Assembly: GCA_004151065.3 (NCBI GenBank)
Contig: NWUY0300105415.1
Span: forward strand, 7,642 to 23,713
Source of the DNA: Larix sibirica
Taxonomy: Eukaryota; Streptophyta; Pinopsida; Pinales; Pinaceae
Direction of reading: 5' to 3'
Length of the DNA: 16,072 nucleotides
Numbering within the stretch: the stretch's first letter is position 1; each line of letters opens with the position of its first letter. Below the pieces are notes generated by a model. The model ran no database searches and had not been told where the DNA came from. It worked only from the letters and a program-made list of their open reading frames with translations. A program made the position numbers and the translations under genes. Of this stretch, positions 1 to 10,757 are shown piece after piece.

Positions 1-220
1 TGTTGGAAACCTAATCCTTAAGGTTAGGAAACTAATCACGTCAATTTTCATAGGTTAATAAGAAAGGTCACGAGGGGTCCAAGAGATGCCTTGGAAGATG
101 AAACCACGGGTCATCTCATTGTATAACTATGTACATATAATTAATGATATCATGTGCTTTGATGCCTACCTTCATTGTCTTTGTGTTTGCTATTGTCTAT
201 TTTCCCTATTGGGCACCTAA
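1..220. other. unassigned sequence left of the minus-strand LINE relic
   Basis: Reading leftwards from the minus-strand reverse transcriptase, homology can be followed to about position 221, just after motif C. Left of that, none of the frames I read shows the expected thumb region or its YLGF-like motif. The first bases read tgttggaaac, like the TG-initial ends of many plant LTR elements, but no second LTR or primer-binding site is visible. A near-palindrome (cctaatccttaaggttagg) lies at about 11-29. This stretch may be another repeat that interrupts or replaced the LINE 3' half. I cannot identify it. Confidence 0.3.
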
Positions 221-1075
221 CATAGCATTATATGACATCCCAATAGCTTCAACAAATAAATCCAAAATAGCTTTAAGCTTAGCTATATCCATCCTTGAAC
301 CATTTGAGAAAAGCATAATATCATCTACAAAAAGCAATGAGATATACTAACATTACCCCCAATCTTGATCTCTCTAAGGGTCCCATTAATATTGGCATGA
401 TAAATAGCTCTACTTAAGCCCTCCACATTCAAAATGAACAGAAGAGGATCAAAGGGAAACCTTGCCTCAGGCCTCTACCAGGCCTGAAAAAAGATGAGGC
501 AGAACCATTAATCAAAACTACAAATGAAACTATTTGTACACAAGATAAAATCCAATTTACAAACTGTAGATGGAAACCAACCTATAACATAACCAACCTT
601 AAGTAAGTCCAATTAACTTGATCATATGCTTTAGAGGGATCTACCTTGACAATGACAACTGGTGAATTTTTCATCTTGGATGAATGCAGAACTTCCTGAG
701 CAGTAGCTATTGCATCATGTATTTGTTTGTCCTCTAAAAAATCAAATTGGTTTTGGAGAAATTCTCTTGAAAGGATACCCCTTATTCTTCTTGCAATTTC
801 CTTAGCTGTCAATTTGTACATACAATTACACAATGAAATGGCATGTAGTCCTCAAAATTGACACCTTTATACCTCTTCGGAATGAGGGCTATAAATGTAG
901 TGTTGAAGGCATCCAAGTTCTTGCCCTTGATCCTTGACTCTTCAATTATAGCTAGAATATCCAACTCAAATAGGTCCATGAATCCCATAAAAAAATGCAC
1001 CAACCATCCATCAGGCCTAGGAATTTTGTCCTTCTGCATAGAGTGCACTGCCTCCTTAAATTCTTCAAGGGTCAC
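221..1075 (-). other. reverse transcriptase domain remnant of the minus LINE (RVT_1)
   Basis: The pre-RT segment MQKDKIPRPDGW lies at about 1030 and LIPKRYKGVNFEDY at about 880. The frame at 833-582 carries YKLTAKEIARRIRGIL, QNQFDFLEDKQIHDAI and motif A, KVDPSKAYD, with the catalytic Asp at 641-639. Motif B reads FRPGRGLRQGFP at about 485-452, with its Gln at 464-462 intact. After a frame change, motif C reads FVDDIMLFSNGS at about 331-296, both Asp present (325-323 and 322-320). Homology fades at YNAM (about 221). The three catalytic aspartates thus survive in a frame that is otherwise broken. Confidence 0.85.
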
Positions 1076-1689
1076 TACCTACTGTAATGACATGTTCTAT
1101 TCCTCATTAACAAATGATGGAAAGAAAACATCTAGTCTTAACATCTAGGAAACAAATGCTCTCTTGTCTTCTTTGAACAATTTACTAAAATGGTTCACCC
1201 CTGATCTTGCAAGATTCCTGAAGACAACCACCAATCTCCAATCCTCTTCCTCTATATTCCACAGAGAATTTGTATTATTTCCGTGCCTGACATAATTATG
1301 GAAATATTTAGTGTTGTCATCCCCTTTATGCAACTAGATGGCCCTACTTTTAAGTCTCCAAGAGGCCTCTTCCTTTATCAAAATATTCCTTCTCCTTACT
1401 TTTAGATCCACTATTTAACTTTTCTGATCTACTGATAAAAAACCTTTTGGATTATCTGCATGAAAGGATGCCAATAGAGATTCTATCTTGCAAAGCTAAA
1501 TTCCTTGATTCCTCCTCCTCATCTCTACCCAAGTAACAATACATGCTTTTATCTTCTTTAGATTGTTTAGGAACTAAATCCCTACATATTCTTGTATGTT
1601 GGCATCAAAAGGATTCCACTCACTTTTAACCAGTTGGATATAACCATCATCCTCCAACCATATAGAGTTAAAATTGAAAGTGCTAGGAG

Positions 1690-2391
1690 GATTTTCAAAG
1701 GTCTCCTTCATTTCCAGGAAGATAGGAAAATGATCAAACTCCCCCCTTCTCCAACCCATTGTTTAATATAGGTTGTTGATAGTAAGGAACCTTCAAATTA
1801 AGAATCTGTCTAGTCCTTTAGCTATCCTATCTTGACCTACTCTCATATTCCTCCAAGTAGGCCTAAGGTTGATAGGAGGAATATCAAATAATGAATTCTC
1901 CTCCAACCTTCTAACAAACTAATCAGTTTATGAATCTTTATGGGCATTAGAGCCCCAAATATCAGCTTCACCCAAAGATAAATTTAAGTCACCCTTGATA
2001 ATTAATATATCCACATTTAAACATCCAAATATAAATAACTTCTCCCAATATGCCACCCTATGAATATAAGGACCATAGATGTTTTACAATGTGAAATCCT
2101 TCCCAAATTCCCTAGAGAAGAGAATAGTGCCCAAACTTGTCATGACAACCCAACTATTAATACAAAAAAAATATCTAGTGAGCCAACAAGTGATGAGGCC
2201 CCCAGATCTTCCTGAAGCATCAAGACTGATAAAATCACAACTAGGAAAGAAATTCCTCAAATCAGTCAAAATAGTATTACCACTAGCAAGAGATTGTTGA
2301 ACAGTATCACAGACGGCTTCTACGAAGACACCAGTCTTTTCAAGGCTAACTATTTAGAGGGTATCCCTAGCCCTTTGCAATTTAGAGACAT
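1690..2391 (-). other. AP-endonuclease-like (EEP) domain remnant of the minus LINE
   Basis: This domain nicks the chromosomal target in L1-type elements. Visible landmarks in order are LNCKGLG at about 2388 (its Asn is the metal-site residue), a QE motif at 2299-2294 where the codon expected to be Glu is CAA (Gln) next to a one-base frame change, ISLDASGRSGGLITCW at about 2200, GDLNLSLGEADIWG at about 1993 with Asp and Asn present, and FDHFPIFLEM at about 1738, corresponding to the usual SDHFP with Ser replaced by Phe but Asp (1735-1733) and His (1732-1730) retained. The Glu-to-Gln change alone would be expected to cripple cleavage. Confidence 0.8.
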
Positions 2392-2564
2392 TACAAGCAT
2401 TAGGTGACATTAACACATTGGGTGCTTGCTCTAAGATTCCATTTCAAATATTTTTGTCGTCCAACCCTAACATCGAGGGAAACATGTTCCCTCACAAATT
2501 CAATAACATACTTCCAACCTCGAATCTTAGAAGAAACCGTTGAAGAGTCCTAGTAGATACCCTC

Positions 2565-4985
2565 TCATGACCCCATCTCCAACAAAGCCTTTGAAATACT
2601 TCCATGCCTGAGATGATAATGGGAATTCATCGACCCCAATAAAGAACTATCGACCCTAGAAAAAGATCCATAAACCGAGAGCTTATTCGAAATACCACTT
2701 GTAAGATCCTGACCTTCATCACCAAAATCAGGAAGAACCAATTGTACCACTATCTCCCGAGACATATTGGTGGTAGGGATAGTAAACCTATACAAAGAGT
2801 ACGGAAAAACACCACCATCACCCATATTAGAACAAATAGATTCTGAGGGAAAGGGATGAGAAGAGGTTATCCCTCCATCCAATTCCACCACATTTTCACC
2901 ATTTGAAGAAATAACACTAAGCACCAGACCATGATAATTGTCGTCAATATTAGTTTTGGGAGATGAGTCATAATAAACTCAAGGACATGTAAATCCTTGG
3001 ACATATCAAGCTCCTTTACCTTCACCCTCCCAGGGCCATCAGAGAAAGGATTTGTTGCTTCCCTACAATGCTTCAAAATCATAGGGAAAATCCCTAACCC
3101 TTTTCCCAAAATGGGTGACACTTGGCCATAAAACTTAAGTGGAGGCCCGAGTCAATGACAATACGACCGAGAAAGCATCAAATGGTCTTGAGAAATCCTC
3201 GCACTTCCAGAACTACTCGAAAAAATGGGCTCCTATCCCCCTGAACAAGAAGCAAACAAACGAGAGGTAGAAAATAAATCTAAACCCATGGAATCGAAAG
3301 AAAAACAAGCTTGATCCCTCCAGGAAGAGGATAAAGGCAAGAGACCTGAGATGTGGGAAAAGGCATAGGAGTAGAGATCCCACCCGAGTCCTCATAGAAA
3401 GCATCCAAAGGAGATCTATAATCCATCCTAATAATCCTAGAATCATCCACACCCTATGAATTCAAAAGCCCCAAAAAATTAATGCCATCTAAATCCACAC
3501 ATAAACTATGATCCATAGATACAAAAAGATCAGAGATCCCACTAGTAGAAGAGTCTTCATTCAAAGTCGATTCGATAACTAGAGAAGAAGAAGTCATTTT
3601 CTTACTGGAAATTGATCCCAAGGGATTCTCCTTTTCATTAATTTCCAAGACAATAGGCTCGACCAGCTTCAAAACATGAGGACCTTCCAAATCCAATGCT
3701 AAACGATATACAAATCTTGACAAACCAACAAGGTTCTCTGAGGAAGTAGCTGGTAACAGAGCCTCGAGAGCATCTCCACACATAGATACATAATCTACCA
3801 ATAAAATTGAAGACAATACACCCCTTTCAGCCAGGACTACTGCATGAGGAATATTCTCCTTCACCACCTCTTGACCCATTCCATAAATGTTGCCCGATGT
3901 AGTATTTTTTCTCCAAACCGACTTGGTGAATGACAGAGAGCATCCGCGCACCAGGTGGCCATAGGAATGGAACCTATTACACTTGAAGGGGATATCGATA
4001 TAATCCAAAACTTGGACATGAGAGGAACTTCCCACAGTTATAACCATCTCAGTAGGAAATCCCTCCCTTAGGTCAATATCAACTAGAATTTTCGCCACAG
4101 TCATATTTTTTGAGTCTTAAAAATTGAGATCCACCGAGAGAAAATCTCCCAAGACCGAGCCAATCTTACTAAATATGTCCGATGTTCACATTTTTTTCAA
4201 CAAACCAGGAAGTTTTACCCAGATGGAGTGCTTATCTACCTTTTCCCTATGGGCATCAAAGAATGGTGTCCACCGCTTTATCTTTATAGCGGTGGTATTC
4301 CACATCCAAACCCCAGTCAACAACTACTACACATCCTCAAGAGACTTGAGGATAACTCTCAGCCAACCCTTCACCTTAGTGAAACATCTAGCGAATTATC
4401 CTAAAGGCTCAGGCTAAGTGACTTCTACCCATTCCCTAAAGGTGGACATTCTCATACTACGACCCCTAAATCTTCCCACTAGAGCAATCTCGAAGAGGGA
4501 AATGACCCTGCTCATCTGAACATTCGCACCTAGCTCTAGACTAATATGAGTTGATTTCATCTTGACACACTTCTTAACCTTCTGGATAGAATTCCCATAA
4601 GACTGTAATACCGGGGACCCTCCACAGGGACAACCTCTACACCCTTTTGAGGTTTAGGAGAGTCCACAAACAACGATACTTCCATAGAAATCCATTTTGT
4701 CACCAAGCGCCTATCAGAGGTAGAAAATCATGCTAACAGAGAGTCCTCTGAATCCTCATGAAGCCCATTAAAACGTTGTAGAAAATCATGAATCAGCTCC
4801 CCATCTATGCCAGATTCAGAAAGTTGAGCGTCTCTCAAAGAAGGCGGAACCAAACCTTTGTCATGCTCAAAGAGCTGAGAACCTCCTAGAGAAGTAAAAA
4901 ATAGATCTGTAGGGTCAGAGAAAGTAACACAAGAAGAAAGAGATGTCTTGTCACCATCATAAAGGATAGAGTGTTCACCATTCAA
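2565..4985 (-). pseudogene. LINE ORF1 relic (DUF4283 plus CCHC zinc knuckle, gag-like)
   Basis: ORF1 proteins of plant LINEs bind element RNA. The piece at 4985-4728 (about 85 codons, beginning MNGEHS) is an acidic N-terminal segment. The DUF4283 domain follows in pieces at about 4600-4090, with ALVGRF, WMW, IWVKLPGL and a C-terminal ILVDIDLREG. Each piece aligns by eye with the plus-strand ORF1 at 8852-9424. The knuckle at 3981-3940 reads CNRFHSYGHLVRGC, so the second zinc ligand is Phe. A serine-rich tail runs to 3454, where TAG stops the frame, and the same frame continues in the same style beyond that stop. The segment at 2924-2565 is probably the C-terminal part. Frameshifts and stops, including tandem TAG codons near 4325, make it a pseudogene. 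The true start is uncertain: a TAG lies just upstream of the open N-terminal frame at about 5050. Confidence 0.75.
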
Positions 4986-5300
4986 ATCCCGAGAAGAAAA
5001 CCTCAGGGTAACACCATATTCTTCCCCATCGATAAGACCGCCAAAATCCAGGTGTCCCTAAACTAGTAGTACCGAACATCATATGCAATAAAGAGGATAC
5101 CAGTCTCATGAACCGCAGACAACTCGGAGTTAGAATTCATAAGGATTTGACAAAAACCATAAATAAAACAAATTCCTAAAAAAAACTCCACCACGAGAAG
5201 GAAAAACCTAATAAAAAGAAGAAGAAAAAATGACGACACAACATTAGGGAGCATCCAACATTGCTCCACTACTACTGTGAACACTAGAGAAGGTCTTCAT
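4985..5300 (-). other. probable 5' leader of the minus-strand LINE
   Basis: This stretch lies upstream of the recognisable ORF1 of the minus element. It can be read open on the minus strand between 5284 and 5063, but the product is a Phe/Leu-rich string with no domain I recognise, so I treat it as untranslated leader. No similarity to the leader of the plus element (8217-8549) was evident by eye. LINE leaders diverge quickly, so that is not surprising. The outer edge is a guess based on the change to A-rich spacer near 5300-5400. Confidence 0.35.
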
Positions 5301-5408
5301 GATAAAAAATGACAGACAAAATGCACTAGAGAAGGCATCGAACGCATTAGGGTTTGGAACCAAACCATTCCCTTGTCATGACCGATAAGGGCTCAATAAT
5401 AATTCGTG

Positions 5409-5450
5409 AAAACCAATAAAATAAAAAGATAAAATAAAAACCAATAAAAT
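5409..5450. repeat. short A-rich direct repeat (aaaaccaataaaat, twice)
   Basis: The 14-mer aaaaccaataaaat occurs at 5409-5422 and again at 5437-5450, separated by a 14-base A-rich spacer. It is low-complexity and could be replication slippage or the remains of an A-rich tail. No function is suggested. Confidence 0.6.
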
Positions 5451-7844
5451 CTCTCATGCAATCCTTCTCTTTTTTGCCAAACAACTCCTTCTCAAATGAT
5501 GTAAAAGAGTTTTTAGTCTAGTTTAGCTTGTTGGGAGTAGCTAGAAGGCTAAGCATCCATAACTCTTATGCATCCTAACTCGATCGCTCTACCTCCTTTG
5601 TATTTTGCTAACATATATCTGATTCATGGTTCCTTGTCATTTGTCTTGATTTTTTAAATTATTTAATTATTTTGTGCTTTCCTTGGCTATGCAACACTTT
5701 GCAAGTGGTAGTGGATTGGAAAACTGTAAATCCCTTCACACTATCAAACACATCCTCCAACCTTGTCATTAACCTCATAGTCTCGAGCTTTCTCCATAGC
5801 CAACCTTTTGGTGTTGCCAAGTTTTCTTCATTGCTAAGCCATTAAAATCATTTTATTTAAATTTCGAATTTAAATACTTGAATTAGTAAAGCATGTTGTT
5901 CCTTAGTAACATTTTTTTCTAGTTGAACATAATAAATATGTGCTATATCTAGAATTTTCATGAAACAAATGAATTTTGACATTTATAATTTGTTTTTAAG
6001 AATTTATTTCCATGTGAAATGTTTTTTAATCGATTTCCAAAACATTATGGCAAAACTTTGAAGGGATATATAATAGATCTTGAATAAAGAATGAGAAAAT
6101 AACACTATGAATCTCTAACTTGTCAAATTCTTTTTTTCAAATTAAGAAAGACAAAGAGTTCAAGGTTACCTTGTAAACACTCAATTGCAAGAGACCATAA
6201 TCCTATAAGATAGACAAAGAAACCGAAGGAATTAAAGCACTATGCTCTTTGTTGACAATGGTTGAAAGTTGTCATGAGCTTCAAATATAACAAGTGGGGA
6301 CTTGGAAGCACGTGGACAAGAACCAACATAATAGGCGACACACCCATACAATCATCCAAGGGGACGAATCTTAACCTAGGAAGGAATAGGAAATTACTAA
6401 AAAGTGAGGAGGATTTGTTGACTCCATGGACAATCTCTGTGGGCTTTGATGTGGCATTGAGATCCACCTCATTTTGAAGCTACAGCCTAAGAATTGTCAT
6501 CATATGAATGGTTGTTGTGAAAGGGTGACTCTTCTATTTTCTTCGAGGATTCTTAATTCACCCATAGGGGTGAATGCACCTAAGTTTATAATTACATCTG
6601 CAATATCATTCTCCCTCATTTTGCTATGTATGAACCTCATCCATGAGAAGGGATGAAGGGTGTGTAGATAAATTTATTGCACGGGATTGTATTAAGAAGG
6701 AAGAAAAAAGTTGGAGTGATATATTGGTCATGTAAAGTATTGTTGATCACCTCCAAATCCCTAATCATAGTGACCTCTTTTTAGGAAAGAGTTTTCATGA
6801 TGCAAACACTTTGTATTAATGTAAAAGCTTCTTCCTTGTTATTGGTAGCTACTCCAGTTTTCCAATGTATTTTTAAAACAAGATTCTTACTTTGAACAAA
6901 TATGTCTTCTCACTTTAACATTTTTTAGATTCTCTTTCATTCCATCATACAAAAATAGAAAAAACATTCATTTTAGAGAGAAATCCATTTAATGATTGTA
7001 ATCTAATTCTAATTTGGTGATTTTCTTGAAGATTAATAGAGGTTTTTTCCTCAAGGTCTACATTTATAGGGTAGTCTCTTTATCATGATCTTTCTAATGA
7101 GAGTGTAGTTTCCTTAATTTTAGAATAATTTTAGATTTTATAAAATTATATCTTTTAATAATCTAACTACTAATTTACAAATATTACTTATATTGAGTGA
7201 AGTTCCTTTAAAAATGTAGTTATTTGAGTGAGATATTGGTTGTAAGTTCTACTTCTGAGTTACAAGAAGCTTCCCCTTAACATGATTGGATAATAATTTT
7301 TGCAGTGTTAAAAAAATTGTGATCACTCTTTTCCTTATGGGAGTTCAATTTGGAGGTGCTGTAACACTTGGAAGAAAATGGTTAATGGTTCTTATGTCAA
7401 GGCATTCAAGAAAGACATGATGATGTTTTTTTCTTATTTTATCCAAATGACACACATTTATAGAACATAAATACCTCAATTATTAAGGTTTTATGTTGTC
7501 AACATTTTTGTATGGGATAAATTTGTTATTGAGAGCATATTTTGTCCAAAATCAAGATCATATATTAGAATATCAATTTGTTTTTATTTATTCTTTTCTT
7601 TTATGTTTTATTTTACCATATTGTTTTAAATTAAAATGCACATCATAATATATTTTTGTTTATGGTCAGGTTTTTAGTGGAATCTTGAACTTGTTTCTAA
7701 AGCATGAGCATTAAAGGAGATGAAATCCTTGGAGCAACAAAAGATACCAGAAGAGGTTTAGGAGTCAAGCATAATAGAGTAGGGGTTGGTTGTTTCAAAA
7801 TTTTACTTGGCATTGTTTCAAATGTGGTTTAGGTAGGGTGTGTG

Positions 7845-7985
7845 GGGGTCCCACAAGCAAGTGGATAGGACCTAAGGAAAGGTTGGTGATGAAAGGAGTC
7901 TCACTAGGAAGGAGGGGAAGACAGAAGATGAAAAAAGGAGGACGGTACTAACGGCGAGGCAGATGGGACCCACAAACACATGGAT
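7845..7985. repeat. imperfect 22-base direct repeat in a GC-richer patch
   Basis: A 22-base unit starting gggtcccacaagcaag near 7846 recurs starting gggacccacaaacaca near 7965, with 18 of 22 bases matching by eye. The sequence between is purine-rich and stands out from the AT-rich surroundings. It may be an internal repeat of an unrecognised element or chance. Both copies are non-coding as far as I can see. Confidence 0.35.
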
Positions 7986-8200
7986 AATAAAACAAAACCT
8001 ACAATCAAGATAAGCTTGGCGCAGTCACCTTAACCATGCATTAACTTAACCTACACATACTATATCTTATACCTCTAGACTTCGTTGTTAGAAGAAAGTT
8101 ACAAATTTGAATAATTATTTTATCTTAAAATTTATTAGAGACATTTGATTTCAAATATCCATTTTTAAAAAATAAATTTAATGCAAAAAACAATGTAAAT

Positions 8201-8216
8201 AAGAAGCTAAAATTCA
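8201..8216 (+). repeat. target-site duplication, left copy, of the plus-strand LINE
   Basis: The 16-mer aagaagctaaaattca here is repeated exactly at 15213-15228, directly after the A-rich 3' tail of the plus LINE. A perfect 16-bp duplication at the expected distance from both element ends is the standard mark of target-primed insertion. The bottom-strand nick implied at the left edge reads CTTCTT/ATTT, a loose match to the T-rich/A-rich L1 endonuclease preference. Confidence 0.9.
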
Positions 8217-8549
8217 GTCTTTTTAAAAAAAATTACATGATTTGGAAGACAGGGTTTGGGAGAAGCTGGATGGAGCTAGGGTTTCCAACATTTAACTAGG
8301 CGATTTGATTGCCTATGGTGGGGCCCTCAGGGGGTTATCTGGTTTTCTTGAGGCTTTTTTGTTTCATAATTGCTTATGATTTTTTTTCGGTGGGGGCGGG
8401 GGAATTTTTTCCTCTAGGATTTTTGCTTGTAACTTGTCAGTTTTCCGGTCCCATGTGTCATGTCATCTTATAAGTCTTCATTTTTTTATTTGATTGTTTG
8501 TATCGGAAGGCCCATTCTGGTGCTTTGGAATTTTCAAGAGGGGGAGCAC
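8217..8549 (+). other. 5' leader of the plus LINE
   Basis: This is the 333 bases between the left target-site duplication and the first plausible ORF1 ATG. It begins gtctttttaaaaaaaatt and contains G-rich and T-rich runs, including a poly-T/poly-G stretch at about 8381-8412. An internal promoter would be expected here from LINE biology, but I recognise no specific promoter motif. Confidence 0.6.
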
Positions 8550-10640
8550 ATGGCCTCTTCCCGATGACAAAAGATTGGTGAGTCTTCTCGTGAAGCCCAA
8601 GTTTTTTTGAAGTTAGCATAAATTGGTTTTGTGGACGAGGTAGTGAGGTTAGAATCTCAAGGGGTTTTCACTTCTGCTGGAGCTAGGGTTTCTCTGTGTT
8701 TGGGGCATCTTCTCTGGGAGAAGCAGATTTCGCACAGAGACAGTATTGGCTCATTGAGGAAGGATTCCTCAAGTCTTTGCATAGGGGTGAAGGTAAATGA
8801 TCACAGTAACATTTTGGCGAGGAAGGTTTTTTAGGAGGAGTCAAATATGTAGTGAAGAAGATTCAATGCATTCACATGAAGCCTTCCCATAGGAACCTAT
8901 CTTTGGGAGCTGATGTGGAAATGGAAGAAGTTTTTCCCTTATCTGAAATGGTACTGGTGGGTCGCTTCATGGGAAATAATATGATATTTCCCCATTTCAA
9001 AGAATGGGATTTCGAGCAATGGTCATTTATCTTGGGGTAAAGTCCACGAGTAACATCTTTGGCTAAAGGTTGGATGGTTCTATTCATTGAATTTGGCAAG
9101 GATGTTGCCACCTTAATTTCTGGTAACTGGATGTGGGGTCACGAGCCATTTGTTCTAAAGAAATGGTCTCCTTGTTTCAATGCCAGGAGAGAGAAATTAT
9201 ATTCTCAGTGCCTGTGGGTAAAATTGCCAGGTCTTCCAGTAGAATTTTGGAGTTTGGCGATTTTCCATTACATAGGTGAGTTTCTTAGGGTCTTTATTGA
9301 CATTGATTATAGTATTCAGGCTTATGGAGTCATGACTGTTAGTCGTATTTTGGTTGATTTTGATTTACGAGAAGGGTTACTTGGGGATATTACTATTTCC
9401 TTGGGCAAAAATTCTTTTGTTTAGTTACTTGACTATGTGGGAGTCGCCTTCTAGTGTCACAGGTGTCATGATCATGGCCACCTAGAGTAGGATTCTCACC
9501 TTCCCTTTAAGCGGCCCCCGAGGATGTCCCAAAAGAAGGGGGTGGTGCAGGGTTCCTTGGTCCACAAACAAAAGATGCATGTGGACTTGGTTATTTCAGG
9601 AAATGGGCAAAAGATCCTTGTGTGAATGGGACCAATTCTCCACTTGCATAAGTTGATGGTTTATTGGCGGAGTCTTTATTGGGGGGTTCTGAGGAAGTGG
9701 AGGATGCTCATCCATAAGATTCAATGGTTTCTTCTATAATGGAGGGTTTTGGACATGGTGGAGATGAGCTACAGTATTCATCCTCCTGCCAGTATTTTGG
9801 TCATTTTTGGCCCTTGATAAGTATGCAAAAGGAACCAAAGTATCCTTCCTTTCTAGGTGGTTATTCTTTCGATCTGTTTGGTCTTGTTTGGTCTTTTATT
9901 TACCCTCCTCAGAGTTCTTGGTTTTCTAGATTTTGTTTTTTAGTATAGTAATCTCCTTTCTCAGAAGAGGGTTTCCCTTTTTAGTGATGCTTCGGTGGGA
10001 GGGGTCTCAAGAAATGGAAATTATTCTTTGGGATTTTATTCAAGGAACCCTAAGGGTTTTGTAAAATCCCATTGCCACTCCCTTTTGCACCAAGGTTCCT
10101 TCATTTTTCTAGTGGTTATCTCCACTCTGACCCCAGATGTCCTTTCTCGTCCTTCGTTAGCTCTTCCTCATCCGTTGGTATCTTCTTCCTCTGAAAGGGG
10201 TGATTTGGTGTTGTTTTCCTTATTCTCAGTTAGTGATCCTTTTGATTCTATTATTTTTTTGGTACCCTATTATCCATTGGAATCAGATAGAATGGTTGAT
10301 GTGGATTCTTATTCTCTGACTGTCATGACTATGTATGAATTTGGTAGTGTGGATCCCTTTCTCTGTGGGGGAGAGTATTTTGCAATGTACAAGGATTTGA
10401 GGGACTCTATCCATTTGGATGACTGTGTTGATTCTAAACTCTCTTATCCCAGTAACTAATTAGATCTATTACCTCCTCTCGTTGAGTATCATTTTGGAAT
10501 CTCAGCTTCAGAGGTGGTTTCTACTTCAGGGGGTTGTAAGTATTTTTTAAGGCCTTAGTCAGGGGATTCCTTTGTTCATGTTGTTAAAAATGGACAAGGA
10601 ATGTATCTTTCCTCTAAGCTTGCCCCTAGGATTAGGGTTC
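8550..10640 (+). pseudogene. LINE ORF1 relic (DUF4283 plus zinc knuckle)
   Basis: This is the RNA-binding, gag-like protein of a plant LINE. The start chosen is the ATG at 8550, reading MASSR before a TGA, after which the same frame runs to about 8834. A frameshift there moves to the frame starting near 8835, which carries DUF4283: LSLGADVEME, VLVGRF, AKGWMVLFIE, WMWGHEPFVLKKW, LWVKLPGLPVEFW and ILVDFDLREG (8835-9424). Stops fall at 9038-9040 and 9422-9424. The knuckle at 9455-9496 reads CHRCHDHGHLE, then TAG, then Asp-Ser, so the fourth zinc ligand is Ser. The tail (about 9500-10640) is Ser/Pro/acid-rich, typical of ORF1 linkers, and shifts frame at least once, with the longest open piece at 9995-10459. 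Its end is approximate. Confidence 0.8.
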
Positions 10641-10757
10641 GTGGATCATCTTGAGCATCTGTGCGAGACCAAGCCCATTGGGATATAAGTGCTAGGCATC
10701 AAAAAACCATTTTTGGACTCTTAGAGCAAGTAATCCCCAACATGTTTTCCAATATTA

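Larger units (their letters stand above)
221..2391 (-). pseudogene. LINE ORF2 relic (endonuclease and partial reverse transcriptase)
   Basis: In LINEs, ORF2 encodes the polyprotein for target-primed reverse transcription. This copy begins at the endonuclease motif LNCKGLG (about 2391) and can be followed through the endonuclease, a linker with GDDNTKYFH (about 1320) and HFSKLF (about 1180), then MQKDKIPRPDGW (about 1030) and reverse transcriptase motifs A to C. It changes frame several times and carries internal stops, for example TAG codons soon after LNCKGLG. It ends after motif C at about 221, without thumb, zf-RVT or RNase H. Comparison with the plus-strand ORF2 makes the identification secure despite the damage. 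It cannot give a working enzyme as it stands. Confidence 0.85.
221..5300 (-). mobile_element. decayed plant L1-type LINE relic, lacking its 3' part
   Basis: On the minus strand, reading right to left, there is a leader (about 5000-5300), an ORF1 relic with DUF4283 and a degenerate zinc knuckle (about 2565-4985), an endonuclease (about 1690-2391), a linker with the GDDNTKYFH motif, and a reverse transcriptase (about 221-1075). The order and motifs are those of a plant L1-clade LINE. Stops and frameshifts interrupt every domain, so no full protein can be made. The thumb, zf-RVT and RNase H, which take nearly 2 kb in the plus-strand relative in this window, are absent. The right (5') limit is approximate because I found no boundary signal or target-site duplication. 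Family assignment is firm; exact ends are not. Confidence 0.85.
5300..8200. other. AT-rich spacer between the two LINEs, no supported gene
   Basis: I see no coding feature I can defend in this 2.9 kb. Open stretches such as 6262-6656 are short, have no recognisable motif and lack flanking exons or splice context. Minor features are a perfect inverted repeat ggtttgg-aa-ccaaacc at 5351-5366, an A-rich block with a repeated 14-mer at 5409-5450, and a more GC-rich patch at about 7740-8040. Most likely it is old, unrecognisable repeat and intergenic sequence. No tRNA, rRNA or LTR pair was noticed. Confidence 0.5.

Noticed and set aside
144-350. Plus-strand open frame at the left end
   Set aside because: Read on the other strand, 221-331 is RT motif C (FVDDIMLFSNGS) and its downstream residues, so the plus-strand frame is a shadow.
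858-1148. Plus-strand open frame across the minus RT region
   Set aside because: It is the antisense shadow of the reverse transcriptase relic, which explains the sequence fully.
5063-5284. Minus-strand open frame resembling a membrane protein
   Set aside because: The Phe/Leu-rich translation comes from a T-rich leader upstream of ORF1. There is no domain or conserved counterpart in the plus element.
5351-5366. Perfect inverted repeat ggtttgg-aa-ccaaacc as a regulatory hairpin or MITE end
   Set aside because: It is short, and no partner terminus or duplication is nearby. Such repeats are expected by chance in a window of this size.
6262-6656. Two adjacent plus-strand open stretches in the spacer, looking like a small two-gene unit
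   Set aside because: Their products have no recognisable motif, the second would start from TTG, and an overlapping open frame exists on the other strand. In a eukaryotic intergenic region this is chance.
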